DNA of 40,127 nt from Thermocrispum municipale DSM 44069 (GCF_000427825.1 NZ_ATYT01000021.1:1-40127); one strand, 5' to 3'; positions 1 to 8,728 are shown, counted from the first letter of the stretch. The notes: a model not told the origin generated them from the sequence alone. Program-made: numbers and translations.

Positions 1-266
1 AACAGTCCGGCAAGGTGCGCTACCTGCGCCGCGCCACCGCCGGCAGCAAGACCCTCAAGTTCGTCTTCTACCAGTCGGCGTTCTGCGCCATCCAGCGCGA
101 CCCGGCCAGCAAGGCCTTCTACGCCCGCAAACGCGCCGAGGGCAAACGACACCACCAGGCCCTCATCGCGCTGGCCCGACGACGCATCAACGTCCTGCAC
201 GCACTGCTGCGCACCCGCCAGCCCTACCAACCCGACTACCGGCGAAACACGGCTACCGCTGCTTGA
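1..266 (+). CDS. IS110-family transposase, C-terminal part (partial)
   Basis: The reading frame is already open at the left edge and stops at 264-266, so only about 87 C-terminal residues are present. They match what I know of the IS110/Transposase_20 C-terminus: an RYLRRATAGSK stretch, then SKAFYARKRAEGKRHHQA and ALARRRINVLHALLR, a basic, helical end typical of this family. These transposases are DEDD-type recombinases that move elements without classical terminal inverted repeats. The catalytic N-terminal residues lie outside the window, so I cannot judge whether the element is intact. The gene points toward a broken winged-helix fragment on the opposite strand, which suggests the element inserted there. 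Confidence 0.8.
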   Translation, partial: QSGKVRYLRRATAGSKTLKFVFYQSAFCAIQRDPASKAFYARKRAEGKRHHQALIALARRRINVLHALLRTRQPYQPDYRRNTATAA

Positions 267-274
267 CAAACACA
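1..274 (+). mobile_element. Right end of an IS110-like insertion sequence
   Basis: The element is inferred from the transposase C-terminus. The boundary is placed just after the stop codon, around 270-275, because from about 276 onward the minus strand reads as the start of a different gene. IS110 elements usually lack inverted repeats, and I see none here, so the exact end is uncertain. Confidence 0.45.
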
Positions 275-345
275 TTAGGCGGCCGCCCCAGCTCGTGCGC
301 GGCGATGCGGAACGCCAGAACCTGTTGACGGTCGACTTGCAACAC
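253..345 (-). pseudogene. Truncated N-terminus of a winged-helix (AlkZ-like) gene
   Basis: On the minus strand a GTG at 345, 16 nt after the DUF3224 stop and preceded by a GGGAG ribosome binding site, opens a 30-codon frame. It contains RQQVLAFRIAAHELGR, which resembles the first helix of actinobacterial winged-helix DNA-binding/AlkZ-like DNA glycosylase family proteins (often QVLAFR.AA..L.R). After PP the frame runs into sequence next to the transposase stop and ends at a TAG at 253-255. I read it as the 5' remnant of a gene cut by the IS110-like element. The assignment rests on about 23 residues, so it is tentative. Confidence 0.4.
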
Positions 346-361
346 GACGACTCCCGGTGGT

Positions 362-754
362 TCACCCGAAAACGGGCTCGAAGGTGTACTTCATTGTCCG
401 TGACGAACCGGCGATCGTGCCCCTTCCCGTCAAACCGGTCAATTCTCCGGTGGCCGATCCGGGCAGCACGCTGAACGTACTGGTCACCTCGTGCGAATCG
501 GGGGCGAAGCGGTACTCGTGGCGCACGACGAACGTGCCTTTGCGGCCCGCCACGCTGCCTTCGAAACGCTCCAAGCCGGGAGACGTCACGTCGCTGTCGT
601 CGGCGTAGTAGAGCAGCATGTCGGCGGTCGAGGTGCCCTCGATCAGGCCGGTGTACGCGAACGTGGCGTGCGCGTGTGCGACTCGTGGCGAGCCCTCGGT
701 TCCGCTCACGGCGCGCTCGTCCCAGGACTGTGTGGTGAAGGTGTTGTCTGCCAT
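362..754 (-). CDS. DUF3224 domain protein
   Basis: This 130-residue protein matches the DUF3224 family in length and pattern: an N-terminal TFTTQSWDERAVSGTEG segment, a central GTSTADMLLYYADD strand pair, then FEGSVAGRKGTFVVRHE and SVLPGSATGELTGLTGRG near the end. The family is predicted to be a single beta-barrel of unknown biochemical role; it has no signal peptide, so it is likely cytoplasmic. It is divergent from a WYL-type regulator with a 62-bp gap containing a palindrome, so it is the likely target of that regulator. The truncated winged-helix gene follows 16 bp downstream in the same direction and was probably co-transcribed with it. Confidence 0.8.
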   Translation of the reverse strand: MADNTFTTQSWDERAVSGTEGSPRVAHAHATFAYTGLIEGTSTADMLLYYADDSDVTSPGLERFEGSVAGRKGTFVVRHEYRFAPDSHEVTSTFSVLPGSATGELTGLTGRGTIAGSSRTMKYTFEPVFG

Positions 755-776
755 GAAAGCGATCCTGAGCTACTTA

Positions 777-794
777 CTTGACAAGAACTGTCAG
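777..794. promoter_or_regulatory. Palindrome between DUF3224 gene and WYL regulator (candidate operator)
   Basis: TGACA at 779-783 and TGTCA at 789-793 form a perfect inverted repeat with a 5-nt spacer; one base further on each side pairs after a mismatch. TTGACA at 778-783 could also be a -35 element for the regulator gene. The position in a 62-bp divergent gap fits autoregulation plus control of the DUF3224 gene, but this is inference. Confidence 0.4.
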
Positions 795-816
795 GTTTTC
801 TGGAAGAATTTCGGCC

Positions 817-1791
817 ATGCGCGCCAGTCGGCTGCTGTCGGTGCTCCTGTTGCTGCAGAACAGGGGGCGGCTCACTGCTGAGCAGATCGCGCAGGAGCTC
901 GAGGTCTCGGTACGCACCGTCTACCGCGACATCGAAGCGCTCTCGGCGGCGGGCGTCCCGGTTTACGCCGAGCGTGGGCGGGCTGGCGGCTTCCGTCTGG
1001 TCGGTGGTTTCCGCACCAGGCTCACGGGGTTGACCGAGACGGAAGCACAGGCATTGGCGCTGTCCGGGCTGCCGGACGCGGCGGCAGAACTGGGGTTGGG
1101 CACCACGCTGGCGGCCGCCCAGCTCAAACTCAGCGCCGCGCTGCCGCCGGAACTCCGCGCGCGAGCCGAAGCCGTGAGCCGGCGGTTCTACGTCGACGTG
1201 CCGGGCTGGTTCCGCGACGTGGAAAGCCCGCCGCACCTGGCCGCGGTCGCCGACGCGGTCTGGAACGACCAGATCCTGCGTATCCGCTACGAGAAGTGGG
1301 GAAGGCGCGAGGTCGAGCGCACCATCAAGCCACTGGGACTGGTCCTCAAAGCCGGCCAGTGGTACTTGGTCGCGCGAAGCCGCAACGCGACGGCTACGTA
1401 CCGGGTGGGACGGATCCACTCGGTCCAGGTCGTCGGGGAATTCGAACGCGCGGACGTCGCAGGCGATTTCGACCTGGCTCAGTTCTGGGCCACCTTCTCC
1501 GAGCAGTTCGAGCGGCGCCTCTATCCGCGTACCGCGCGGGTGCGGATGTCGAAGCTGGGCCGCGCGCTCGCGCCGTATTTCCTGGGCGCGGTCGGGCAGC
1601 AGGCTGTCGAGGCCGCCGATACCGAGGTCGACGACGAGGGCTGGCAGGAAATCGAACTCCCGGCGGAGGCAGGCAGACCCGCGCTCGGCGAGCTGCTGCG
1701 CTTCGGCCCGGAGATCGAAGTGCTGGAACCGGCCGACCTGCGCGCCGAGGTGGCCGACGCCGTTCACCGCATGGCGGCCACCTACGAGTGA
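817..1791 (+). CDS. WYL-domain HTH transcriptional regulator
   Basis: The protein has 324 residues from the ATG at 817. An upstream TTG at 778 would add 13 residues but lies inside the palindrome, and the MRASRLLSVLLLLQ start is the usual one for this family. The N-terminus is a winged HTH of the HTH_11/DeoR type (about residues 2-60, with LTAEQIAQELEVSVRTVYRD and GRAGGFRL). The middle carries a WYL domain (around residues 140-220, with KPLGLVLKAGQWYLVAR), followed by a WCX-like C-terminus. WYL domains bind ligands, in known cases often nucleic acids or small molecules. It is divergent from the DUF3224 gene, and its last 10 bp overlap the convergent ATL gene. A candidate -10 (AAGAAT, 804-809) lies 7 nt before the ATG. 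Confidence 0.88.
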   Translation: MRASRLLSVLLLLQNRGRLTAEQIAQELEVSVRTVYRDIEALSAAGVPVYAERGRAGGFRLVGGFRTRLTGLTETEAQALALSGLPDAAAELGLGTTLAAAQLKLSAALPPELRARAEAVSRRFYVDVPGWFRDVESPPHLAAVADAVWNDQILRIRYEKWGRREVERTIKPLGLVLKAGQWYLVARSRNATATYRVGRIHSVQVVGEFERADVAGDFDLAQFWATFSEQFERRLYPRTARVRMSKLGRALAPYFLGAVGQQAVEAADTEVDDEGWQEIELPAEAGRPALGELLRFGPEIEVLEPADLRAEVADAVHRMAATYE

Positions 1792-2078
1792 TCGTCTGTC
1801 CAGCGATAGCGCCGCATGTCCACCCGGTGACCGTCGGCAAGCACACCCTCGGCGCGGAGTAGCTCGAGCTGTTCGCGGCGCAGGTGTGGCGCGGGTGTGC
1901 CGTCCGCGCGCAGCACCCTGTGCCACGGGAGGTCGTGGCCGTCCTCGCGGAGCACTCGCCCGACGAGTCGCGGGGTGGAGGCGCCCGCGATGCCAGCGAT
2001 ATCGCCGTAGGTGCTCACGCGGCCGGGCGGGATGCTCGCGACCACGTGTCGGATGCGCTCGTGCAGCTCCTCATCCAC
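1782..2078 (-). CDS. Alkyltransferase-like (ATL) DNA-binding protein
   Basis: This 98-residue protein is the DNA-binding domain of the O6-alkylguanine-DNA alkyltransferase family. IPPGRVSTYGDIAG (residues 16-29) and LVGRVLR with the base-flipping arginine are visible. The active site PCHRV is PWHRV here (Trp52 in place of the acceptor cysteine). That replacement defines ATL proteins, which bind O6-alkylguanine and direct it to nucleotide excision repair rather than removing the alkyl group. The start is a GTG at 2078 inside the first unit of a tandem repeat. The 3' end overlaps the WYL regulator by 10 bp, tail to tail. Rv3204, near adnAB in M. tuberculosis, is a similar protein. Confidence 0.9.
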   Translation of the reverse strand: MDEELHERIRHVVASIPPGRVSTYGDIAGIAGASTPRLVGRVLREDGHDLPWHRVLRADGTPAPHLRREQLELLRAEGVLADGHRVDMRRYRWTDDHS

Positions 2079-2177
2079 GCGGTGAGCCTAAGCCCGACGG
2101 CCGATCTGGCACGCGGTGAGCCTAAGCCCGACGGCCGATCTGGCACGCGGTGAGCCCGAGCCCGACGGCCGACCTGG
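2076..2177. repeat. 34-bp direct tandem repeat, three copies
   Basis: Units at 2076-2109 and 2110-2143 are identical; the third, 2144-2177, differs at two or three positions. Each begins CACGCGGTGAGCC and ends GGCCGAYCTGG. The array fills most of the gap between the divergent ATL and adnA genes, and the GTG start of the ATL gene is the first three bases of unit 1 read on the minus strand. The identity of units 1 and 2 implies recent duplication. Confidence 0.95.
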
Positions 2178-2233
2178 GGCTCATCCGGAGTGTGCTCCGA
2201 ACAGCGTCGGTCCGGCATGGTTCCATCGAGTCC

Positions 2234-5200
2234 ATGCCCGACCTCCACCCGCTCGCTGAGCCTGTTGCGCAGACACCGGCGCTCGTGCGGGTCGACCAGC
2301 CGCACGAGCCCGGCTGGCAGTGGGACGAGGAAGCGCAGCGACTCGTGCGCGGCGGCACCGGATTCGCCCGCGTCGTCGGTGGTCCCGGCACCGGGAAGAC
2401 GTCGCTGGTGGCCGAAGCGGCCGCGCGGCGAATGCTGACCGACGGTCCGGACCGGGTGCTGGTGCTGACCACCACGAGACGAGCGGCGGAAGCGTTGCGG
2501 TCGCAGATCGCCCGGCTGCTGACGGCCTTCTCGCCGGAGGCCCCGGCGCCCCGTACGGTCCGGGAGCCGATCGTCCGCACGGTGCACTCGTACGCCTTCG
2601 GAGTGCTGCGTAATCAAGCCGACGACGAGGGCTCGCCACCACCCCGGTTGTTGTCCAGCCCGGAGCAGGACGCCGTGGTCCGCGAGCTGCTCGCCGGCGA
2701 CCTCGCCGCGGCGATGGAGGGCCACGGCAGCTACTGGCCCGAGCGGCTCCGCCCGACACTCACCGTCCCCGGCTTCGCCGAAGAGCTGCGGGATCTGCTG
2801 ATGCGGGCGGCCGAGCGTGGCCTGAGCCCCGAAGACCTGGTGCGGCTGGGCCGCCGCAAGAAGCGCGACGAATGGGTCGCGGCAGGAACGTTCTGGAAGC
2901 AATACGAGCAGGTCACCCAGCTGCATGCGGCGGGAGGCAGCGCGCTGGCCGTGCCCCCGGCGGCCGCCTACGACGCCGCGGAGCTGGTGACGGCCGCGCT
3001 GCTGTCCCTGATGGAGGACGACAGGCTGCTGACGCGCGAGCGCGGACGAATTCGGCACCTGTTCGTCGACGACGCACACCATCTCGACCCCCTGCAATGG
3101 CGGCTCATCCGCCTCATCGGCGAGGGCGCGAAGCAATTCGTCGTGGCCGGCGACATCGATCAGGCGGTGTACTCCTTCCGCGGCGCCGACCCCGCCGAGT
3201 TCGTCGAAGCCGATCCCGACGACGAGCACACCATCACGCTGCGGCAGGGATGGCGCATGGCGCCGAAGGTGCACGACGCCGTCGTACGACTCGCGCAGGC
3301 CGCTCCCCGGCCGCACCGGGTGCCGGACCCCGCGCCCGATCAGGCCGACCTCGGCGTGGCCGTCCGCCTGTTCCGCTCTCCGGCGGCCGAGGCCGCGTGG
3401 GTGGCCGACCAGCTCCGGCGGGCGCACCTGATCGACGGCATTCCCTGGGACGAGATGGCCGTCGTCGTCCGGTCACCCGCGCGGACCTTCCCGGTGTTGC
3501 AGCGGGCGCTGCGGTGGGCGGGCGTGCCGATCGCGTCCGCGCCCGATCACCTGCCGTTGGCGCGCAACCCTGCGGTCCGGCCGCTGCTGGCCGCACTTCG
3601 CGTGGCCGCCGATCCAACCCAGCTGACCCCGGAACTGGCCGACGAACTGCTGGCGTCCCCGCTCGGCGGCGCGGACCCGCTGGCGCTGCGCAGGCTCCGG
3701 CGCGGCCTCCGCAGGCTCGAACTTGCCACCGGCGGCGATCGGTCCAGCGACGAGCTGTTGATCCAGGCCATCCGGGACGCCGACCCGCTGACCGCGCTGC
3801 CGGACAACGAAGCGGCCCCGCTGCGCAGGCTGACCACCGTGCTCGCGGCGGGCCGGGCGGCGATCGAGCGCAGAGCCGACGTCGAGCAGGTGCTGTGGGA
3901 GATGTGGCAGGCCTCCGGGCTCCAGCAACGCTGGCTGCGGCTGTCCGAGCGCGGCGGGTCGCTCGGCCGGCAAGCCGACGCCGAGCTGGACGCCGTGGTC
4001 GCGCTGTTCCACGCCGCCGCCACGTATGCGGACCGCCTCCCGCAGGAAGGCGTCGACGGCTTCGCCGACTACCTGCTGTCCCAGCGGATCGCAGGGGACA
4101 GCCTCGCGCCGTCCGCAGCGACCTCGCCGGGTGTCGAGCTGACCACCGCGCACAGCGCGGCCGGTCGAGAATGGACCGTGGTGGCGGTCCCCGCGGTGCA
4201 GGAAGGCAGCTGGCCCGACCTGCGCCCGCGCGGCTCCCTGCTCGGCGTCGAACGGCTTGTCGACGTGCTCTCCGGGGTGGACAGCGACGTGGTCTCCGCG
4301 ACCGCGCCGGTGCTGGCCGAGGAGCGGCGGCTGTTCCACGTGGCGTGCAGCCGTGCCCGCAGTCGACTGCTGGTCAGCGCGTGCGCGGGCGACGACGAGC
4401 AGCCGTCCCGGTTCATCGAAGAGCTCGGTGTCGAGGCACAGGAAGTGACCGGCAGCGCCGGGCCGGCGGTGCAGCGTCCCCTCGTGCTGTCCCGGCTGGT
4501 CGGCGAGCTCCGCGCGGCCGTCTGCGACGAGCAAGCGGACCCGGGACGGAGACGACGCGCCGCCCGACAGCTCGCCAGACTGGCTGCGGCGAAGGTGCCG
4601 GGCGCGCACCCGGACAACTGGTACGGCCTCGCCGAGCCGTCGACCGACCAGCCACTGGCCGCGCCGGACGAACAGCTGACGTTGTCCCCGTCGACGGTCG
4701 ACCTGCTGGACCGGTGCCCGTTGCGGTGGCTGCTGGAGCGCCACGGCGGAACGGACCCCGCGCAGCTGGCCGCGGTGACCGGTTCGCTGGTGCACGGCCT
4801 GGCCCAGCGGGCCGCCGCCGGAGCGAGCGCGGACGAGCTGCGCGAGGAGCTGGACAGCGCGTGGCGTCGGCTGGATGTCGGCGCGCCGTGGTTCGCCAAG
4901 AGTGAGCGGGAACGGGTGGAGCGGATGCTGGCCGCGTTCTTGGCCTGGCTTCAGCTCAGCCGCAACCAGCTGACCGAGCTGGCGGTGGAGTCCGACATCG
5001 TGGTCGAGCTGCCGCAAACCAGCGACGACGTGCAGCGCGTGCGGCTGCGCGGCCGGGTGGACCGGTTGGAGAAGGACGGCTCCGGACGCCAGGTCATCGT
5101 CGACATCAAGACCGGCAAGAACCCGGTGACCGCGCGTGAGGCCGCCGAGCACACCCAGCTGGCGACGTATCAACTCGCGGTCTGGCTCAGTGGCGGAGAA

Positions 5201-5434
5201 CCGGGCGGCGGGCAGCTGGTGTACCTGGCCAAGCCGGGCAAGACCGGCGCGAAGGTGCTGACCCAACCGCCGTTGGACGAGCAGGGGCGCCAGGAGTGGC
5301 TGCACCGGGTCCGGTCGGCCGCGTCCGCCGGAGTCGGACCGGTCTACGTGGCGCGGGAAGGCACCGACTGTGCTCGCTGCCCCGCGCGGGCGTGCTGCCC
5401 GCTGCAGCCCGAAGGCAGGCAGGTGCCGTCATGA
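2234..5434 (+). CDS. adnA: AdnA-like helicase-nuclease subunit
   Basis: This 1066-residue protein starts at the ATG at 2234; an earlier GTG at 2150 lies inside the tandem repeat and is less likely. It is a UvrD-like motor fused to a RecB/AddB-type nuclease. Walker A is GGPGTGKTS (Lys55), motif III region VAGDIDQAVYSFRGAD. The Walker B segment reads VDDAH (Asp279-Asp280), so the usual Glu is Asp. The nuclease core is VDIKTGK (Asp957, Lys959), followed by QLATYQLA. Cys828, Cys1046, Cys1049 and Cys1055 reproduce the AddB iron-sulfur cluster pattern (CX2CX5C plus a distant Cys). With the next gene it should form the heterodimer that resects double-strand breaks in mycobacteria. It overlaps adnB by ATGA, implying translational coupling. 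Confidence 0.92.
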   Translation: MPDLHPLAEPVAQTPALVRVDQPHEPGWQWDEEAQRLVRGGTGFARVVGGPGTGKTSLVAEAAARRMLTDGPDRVLVLTTTRRAAEALRSQIARLLTAFSPEAPAPRTVREPIVRTVHSYAFGVLRNQADDEGSPPPRLLSSPEQDAVVRELLAGDLAAAMEGHGSYWPERLRPTLTVPGFAEELRDLLMRAAERGLSPEDLVRLGRRKKRDEWVAAGTFWKQYEQVTQLHAAGGSALAVPPAAAYDAAELVTAALLSLMEDDRLLTRERGRIRHLFVDDAHHLDPLQWRLIRLIGEGAKQFVVAGDIDQAVYSFRGADPAEFVEADPDDEHTITLRQGWRMAPKVHDAVVRLAQAAPRPHRVPDPAPDQADLGVAVRLFRSPAAEAAWVADQLRRAHLIDGIPWDEMAVVVRSPARTFPVLQRALRWAGVPIASAPDHLPLARNPAVRPLLAALRVAADPTQLTPELADELLASPLGGADPLALRRLRRGLRRLELATGGDRSSDELLIQAIRDADPLTALPDNEAAPLRRLTTVLAAGRAAIERRADVEQVLWEMWQASGLQQRWLRLSERGGSLGRQADAELDAVVALFHAAATYADRLPQEGVDGFADYLLSQRIAGDSLAPSAATSPGVELTTAHSAAGREWTVVAVPAVQEGSWPDLRPRGSLLGVERLVDVLSGVDSDVVSATAPVLAEERRLFHVACSRARSRLLVSACAGDDEQPSRFIEELGVEAQEVTGSAGPAVQRPLVLSRLVGELRAAVCDEQADPGRRRRAARQLARLAAAKVPGAHPDNWYGLAEPSTDQPLAAPDEQLTLSPSTVDLLDRCPLRWLLERHGGTDPAQLAAVTGSLVHGLAQRAAAGASADELREELDSAWRRLDVGAPWFAKSERERVERMLAAFLAWLQLSRNQLTELAVESDIVVELPQTSDDVQRVRLRGRVDRLEKDGSGRQVIVDIKTGKNPVTAREAAEHTQLATYQLAVWLSGGEPGGGQLVYLAKPGKTGAKVLTQPPLDEQGRQEWLHRVRSAASAGVGPVYVAREGTDCARCPARACCPLQPEGRQVPS

Positions 5435-8400
5435 CCACGACCGAGGTCAAGCAGGCTTCCCCGGAGCGCATCGCCGATGCCCTCGGCCTGCCGCAGCCGA
5501 CTCCCGAACAAGCGGCGGTCATAGCGGCGCCGCCCGAGCCGGCGCTCGTGGTGGCCGGAGCAGGCGCGGGCAAGACCGAGACGATGGCGGCCCGCGTGGT
5601 GTGGCTGGTGGCCAACGGCTACGTCGCGCCGGAACGGATCCTGGGTCTGACGTTCACCCGCAAAGCCGCGCGCCAGCTTGCCGAACGCGTGCGGGCCCGG
5701 CTCCGCCGCCTGGCGGGCTCCGGCCTGCTCGACGACATCGACCCGTCCGGTGAACGCAAGGCCGCGCTGGTCGCGGGTGAGCCGACCGTGTTGACCTATC
5801 ACGCCTACGCCGGCCGTCTGCTGTCCGAGCACGGCCTGCGGATCCCGGTCCAACCGGGCGTGCGGTTGCTGTCGGAGACGGCGTGCTGGCAGCTTGCGCA
5901 CCGCGTGGTGTCGACGTGGGACGGCGACCTGGAGACCGATTTCGTCCCGCAGACCATCACCGAACAGGTGCTCCAGCTGGCCGGCGAGCTCGGCGAGCAT
6001 CTGGTGGACGTTGACGAGCTCCGCGCGCACACGGAGTGGCTGACCCGGGCGATCGTCGAAGCACCGCGCGCCAAGGGACAGAAGGAGCAGCTGCGGGCAG
6101 ACCTGCAGGAAATCGTCGACCGACAGCAGCTGCGGCTGCGGTTGCTGCCGCTGGTCGAGGAGTACCGGCGGCGCAAGTTCGACGAGGGCGCGCTGGACTT
6201 CGCCGACCAGATGGCGCTGGCCGCCCGCCTTGCCGCCGAGCACCGCGAGGTCGTGGACATCGAGCGGGAACGCTTCGGTGCCGTGCTGCTCGACGAGTAC
6301 CAGGACACCGGTCACGCGCAACGCGTCCTGCTCCGCGCGTTGTTCGGTGCCCAGCCGGGCAGGGCCGATCAGCCGCCGCCCATGCCGGTGACCGCGGTCG
6401 GCGACCCGGTGCAGGCCATCTACGGGTGGCGCGGCGCCAGCGCGGCCAACCTGCCCCGGTTCACCAGCGACTTCCCCCGGTCGGACGGCCGCCCCGCCGC
6501 CAAGTACGGCCTGCTGACCTCGTTCCGCAATCCACCGCAGGTGCTGGCGCTGGCCAACTCGGTGTCCGCGCCGCTGCGGGCCGGTGCCGGCGCGGGGGAA
6601 CTCCGACCGTTACCGACCGCTCCTCGGGCCGACGTGCGCTGCGCGCTGTTGCCGGACGTCGGGTCCGAACGCCGGTGGCTGGCCGACGAGCTGGCGGAGC
6701 GCTGGCACGCAGGAGTCGCGACCGGGGCGCCACCGACCGCGGCGGTGCTGGTCCGTCGGCGTGCGGACATGGCACCGATCGCGGCTGAGCTACGAGCCCG
6801 GGGAGTCCCGGTCGAGGTCGTCGGGCTCGGCGGCCTGATGGCCGAACCCGAGGTCGCCGACCTGGTCGCGACGCTGCGCGTGTTGGCCGACCCGCTGGCC
6901 GGAAGCGCGGCCGCCCGGCTGCTCACCGGTGCCCGCTGGCGCATCGGTGCTGCCGACCTGGCCGCGTTGTGGCGCCGCGCCAGAGAACTCGCCACCCCGC
7001 AGGACGGTTCGCCGCTCGACGTGGCGGTCGCCGAGCAGGCGGAAATGACCGGGCTGGTGGACGCTATCGACGACCCCGGGCCGGCCGACCGTTATTCCGA
7101 GGAGGGCTACCGCCGCATCCGGGCGCTCAGCCGCGAGCTGGCCGCGCTGCGTTCCCGGCTCGACCAGACCCTGCCGGAGCTCGTCGCCGACATCGAACGC
7201 ACGATGCTGCTCGACGTGGAAGCCGTCGCCCGCCCCGGCAGCGTCGGCCGGGTCCACCTGGACGCCTTCGCGGACGTCGTCACCGAGTTCGCCGAGTCCT
7301 CGTCGTCACCGACGCTCCTGGCGTTCGTCGACTACCTCAACGCGGCCGAGCACGCCGAGGACGGCCTCGAGCCCGGCGAAGTCGTCGTGGCCACCGACCG
7401 GGTGCAGATCCTGACCGTGCATGCCGCCAAGGGTCTCGAATGGCAGCTGGTGGCCGTGCCGCACCTGGTCGAGGGCGTGTTCCCGGCCAGGCGGCGCGGC
7501 GGCTGCTGGCTGACCTCGGTGACCGAACTGCCCGCGGCACTGCGTGGTGACCGCATCGACCTCCCGGAGCTTCGGCTGCACGGCGGCGAGGACCGCAAAC
7601 AGGTGCTGGAGGCCGTGCAGCGGCACAAGGACGCCTTCGCCGACCGGCATGCCGACGAGGAGCGACGGCTCTGCTACGTCGCGCTGACTCGTTCCGAGCA
7701 CACGTTGCTGCTGTCCGGCCACTGGTGGAACGAGACCAGCGCGAAACCCCGCGGGCCGTCGGTCTTCCTCACCGAACTGGCCGACGCCCTGCGGGAAGAC
7801 CCGTCCCTGGGTGAGGTGGCCGAGTGGGCCGAGCGTCCCGCGGAGGACGAGCAGAACCCGTACCTGGCGCAAACCCGCGAGGCACAGTGGCCCGTCGACC
7901 CGCTCGGCCCGCGGCGAGAGGCCGTGGCGGGCGGCGCCGACCTGGTGCTCGAGGAGCTGGCGAAGCTCGGCGAGAGCGACGAAGACACTGAACCGGACGA
8001 GGACCCCGAGGGCTGGGCCGCGGACACCGACGTCCTGCTCGCCGAGCGGGCGCGCGGTCAGCAGGAGCCCCAGGTCGTGCTGCCCGATCACCTGTCCGTC
8101 AGCCAGCTCGTCGATCTGGCGGCCGACCCCGGCTCGCTGGCCCGCAGGCTGCGCAGGCCGTTGCCGCAAGCACCGAACACCGTCGCCCGGCGCGGCACGG
8201 CCTTCCACGCCTGGCTCGAGCGACGATTCAGTGCTGCCCGGCTGCTGGAGTTCGACGACCTGCCCGGCGCGGCCGACACCGACGCGGAGACGGACGCCGA
8301 TCTCGAGCAGCTGCGGGAAGCGTTCGAGCAGAGCGAGTGGGCTGCCCGCACCCCGCACGACGTCGAGGTGCCGTTCGTGTGCGAGGTCGACGGCGTGCTG

Positions 8401-8682
8401 CTGCGCGGCAGGCTCGACGCGGTGTTCGCCGACCCGGATGGCGGGTGGACGGTCGTCGACTGGAAGACCGGGTCCATTCCGCCGCAGGAGCAACAGCAGG
8501 CGTTGGCCGTGCAGCTGGCCGCCTACCGCGTGGCGTGGGCCGCACTCAACGAGATCCCGGTGGACAAGGTGCGGGCCGCGTTCCACTATGTGCGAGCGAA
8601 CCGCACGGTGCGACCGGTCGACCTGCTGGACGCCGATGGCCTCCGCGAGCTTCTCCGATCGGTTCCTGCCGTGCCGAGCTGA
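5431..8682 (+). CDS. adnB: AdnB-like helicase-nuclease subunit
   Basis: This 1083-residue protein starts at the ATG at 5431, which overlaps the adnA stop (ATGA). It is a UvrD/Rep superfamily 1 helicase: Walker A AGAGAGKTE (Lys48), motif Ia LGLTFTRKAARQL, canonical Walker B LLDEYQDTG (Asp288, Glu289), VGDPVQAIYGWRGA, VQILTVHAAKGLEW and YVALTRS. The C-terminal RecB-like nuclease has VVDWKTGS (Asp1010, Lys1012) and QLAAYRVAW. It lacks the CX2CX5C cluster of its partner. Known mycobacterial work makes AdnB the leading motor and each subunit the nuclease for one strand. An acidic segment around residues 845-870 may be a flexible linker. Confidence 0.93.
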   Translation: MTTTEVKQASPERIADALGLPQPTPEQAAVIAAPPEPALVVAGAGAGKTETMAARVVWLVANGYVAPERILGLTFTRKAARQLAERVRARLRRLAGSGLLDDIDPSGERKAALVAGEPTVLTYHAYAGRLLSEHGLRIPVQPGVRLLSETACWQLAHRVVSTWDGDLETDFVPQTITEQVLQLAGELGEHLVDVDELRAHTEWLTRAIVEAPRAKGQKEQLRADLQEIVDRQQLRLRLLPLVEEYRRRKFDEGALDFADQMALAARLAAEHREVVDIERERFGAVLLDEYQDTGHAQRVLLRALFGAQPGRADQPPPMPVTAVGDPVQAIYGWRGASAANLPRFTSDFPRSDGRPAAKYGLLTSFRNPPQVLALANSVSAPLRAGAGAGELRPLPTAPRADVRCALLPDVGSERRWLADELAERWHAGVATGAPPTAAVLVRRRADMAPIAAELRARGVPVEVVGLGGLMAEPEVADLVATLRVLADPLAGSAAARLLTGARWRIGAADLAALWRRARELATPQDGSPLDVAVAEQAEMTGLVDAIDDPGPADRYSEEGYRRIRALSRELAALRSRLDQTLPELVADIERTMLLDVEAVARPGSVGRVHLDAFADVVTEFAESSSSPTLLAFVDYLNAAEHAEDGLEPGEVVVATDRVQILTVHAAKGLEWQLVAVPHLVEGVFPARRRGGCWLTSVTELPAALRGDRIDLPELRLHGGEDRKQVLEAVQRHKDAFADRHADEERRLCYVALTRSEHTLLLSGHWWNETSAKPRGPSVFLTELADALREDPSLGEVAEWAERPAEDEQNPYLAQTREAQWPVDPLGPRREAVAGGADLVLEELAKLGESDEDTEPDEDPEGWAADTDVLLAERARGQQEPQVVLPDHLSVSQLVDLAADPGSLARRLRRPLPQAPNTVARRGTAFHAWLERRFSAARLLEFDDLPGAADTDAETDADLEQLREAFEQSEWAARTPHDVEVPFVCEVDGVLLRGRLDAVFADPDGGWTVVDWKTGSIPPQEQQQALAVQLAAYRVAWAALNEIPVDKVRAAFHYVRANRTVRPVDLLDADGLRELLRSVPAVPS

Positions 8683-8728
8683 CCCTGCATGGGGGAGGCA
8701 GTCACACCTGGGGGCTGAGATTCGGGCG

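Noticed and set aside
2076-2177. CRISPR-like array
   Set aside because: The 34-bp units touch each other with no unique spacers, and no cas genes are present. The same holds for the arrays at 9216-9485 and 39165-39304.
2186-2212. LexA/SOS-type box before adnA
   Set aside because: CCGAAC is present, but the right half does not match GTTCG at the right spacing. The nearby CGGAG-TGTG-CTCCG hairpin is short and has no known meaning.
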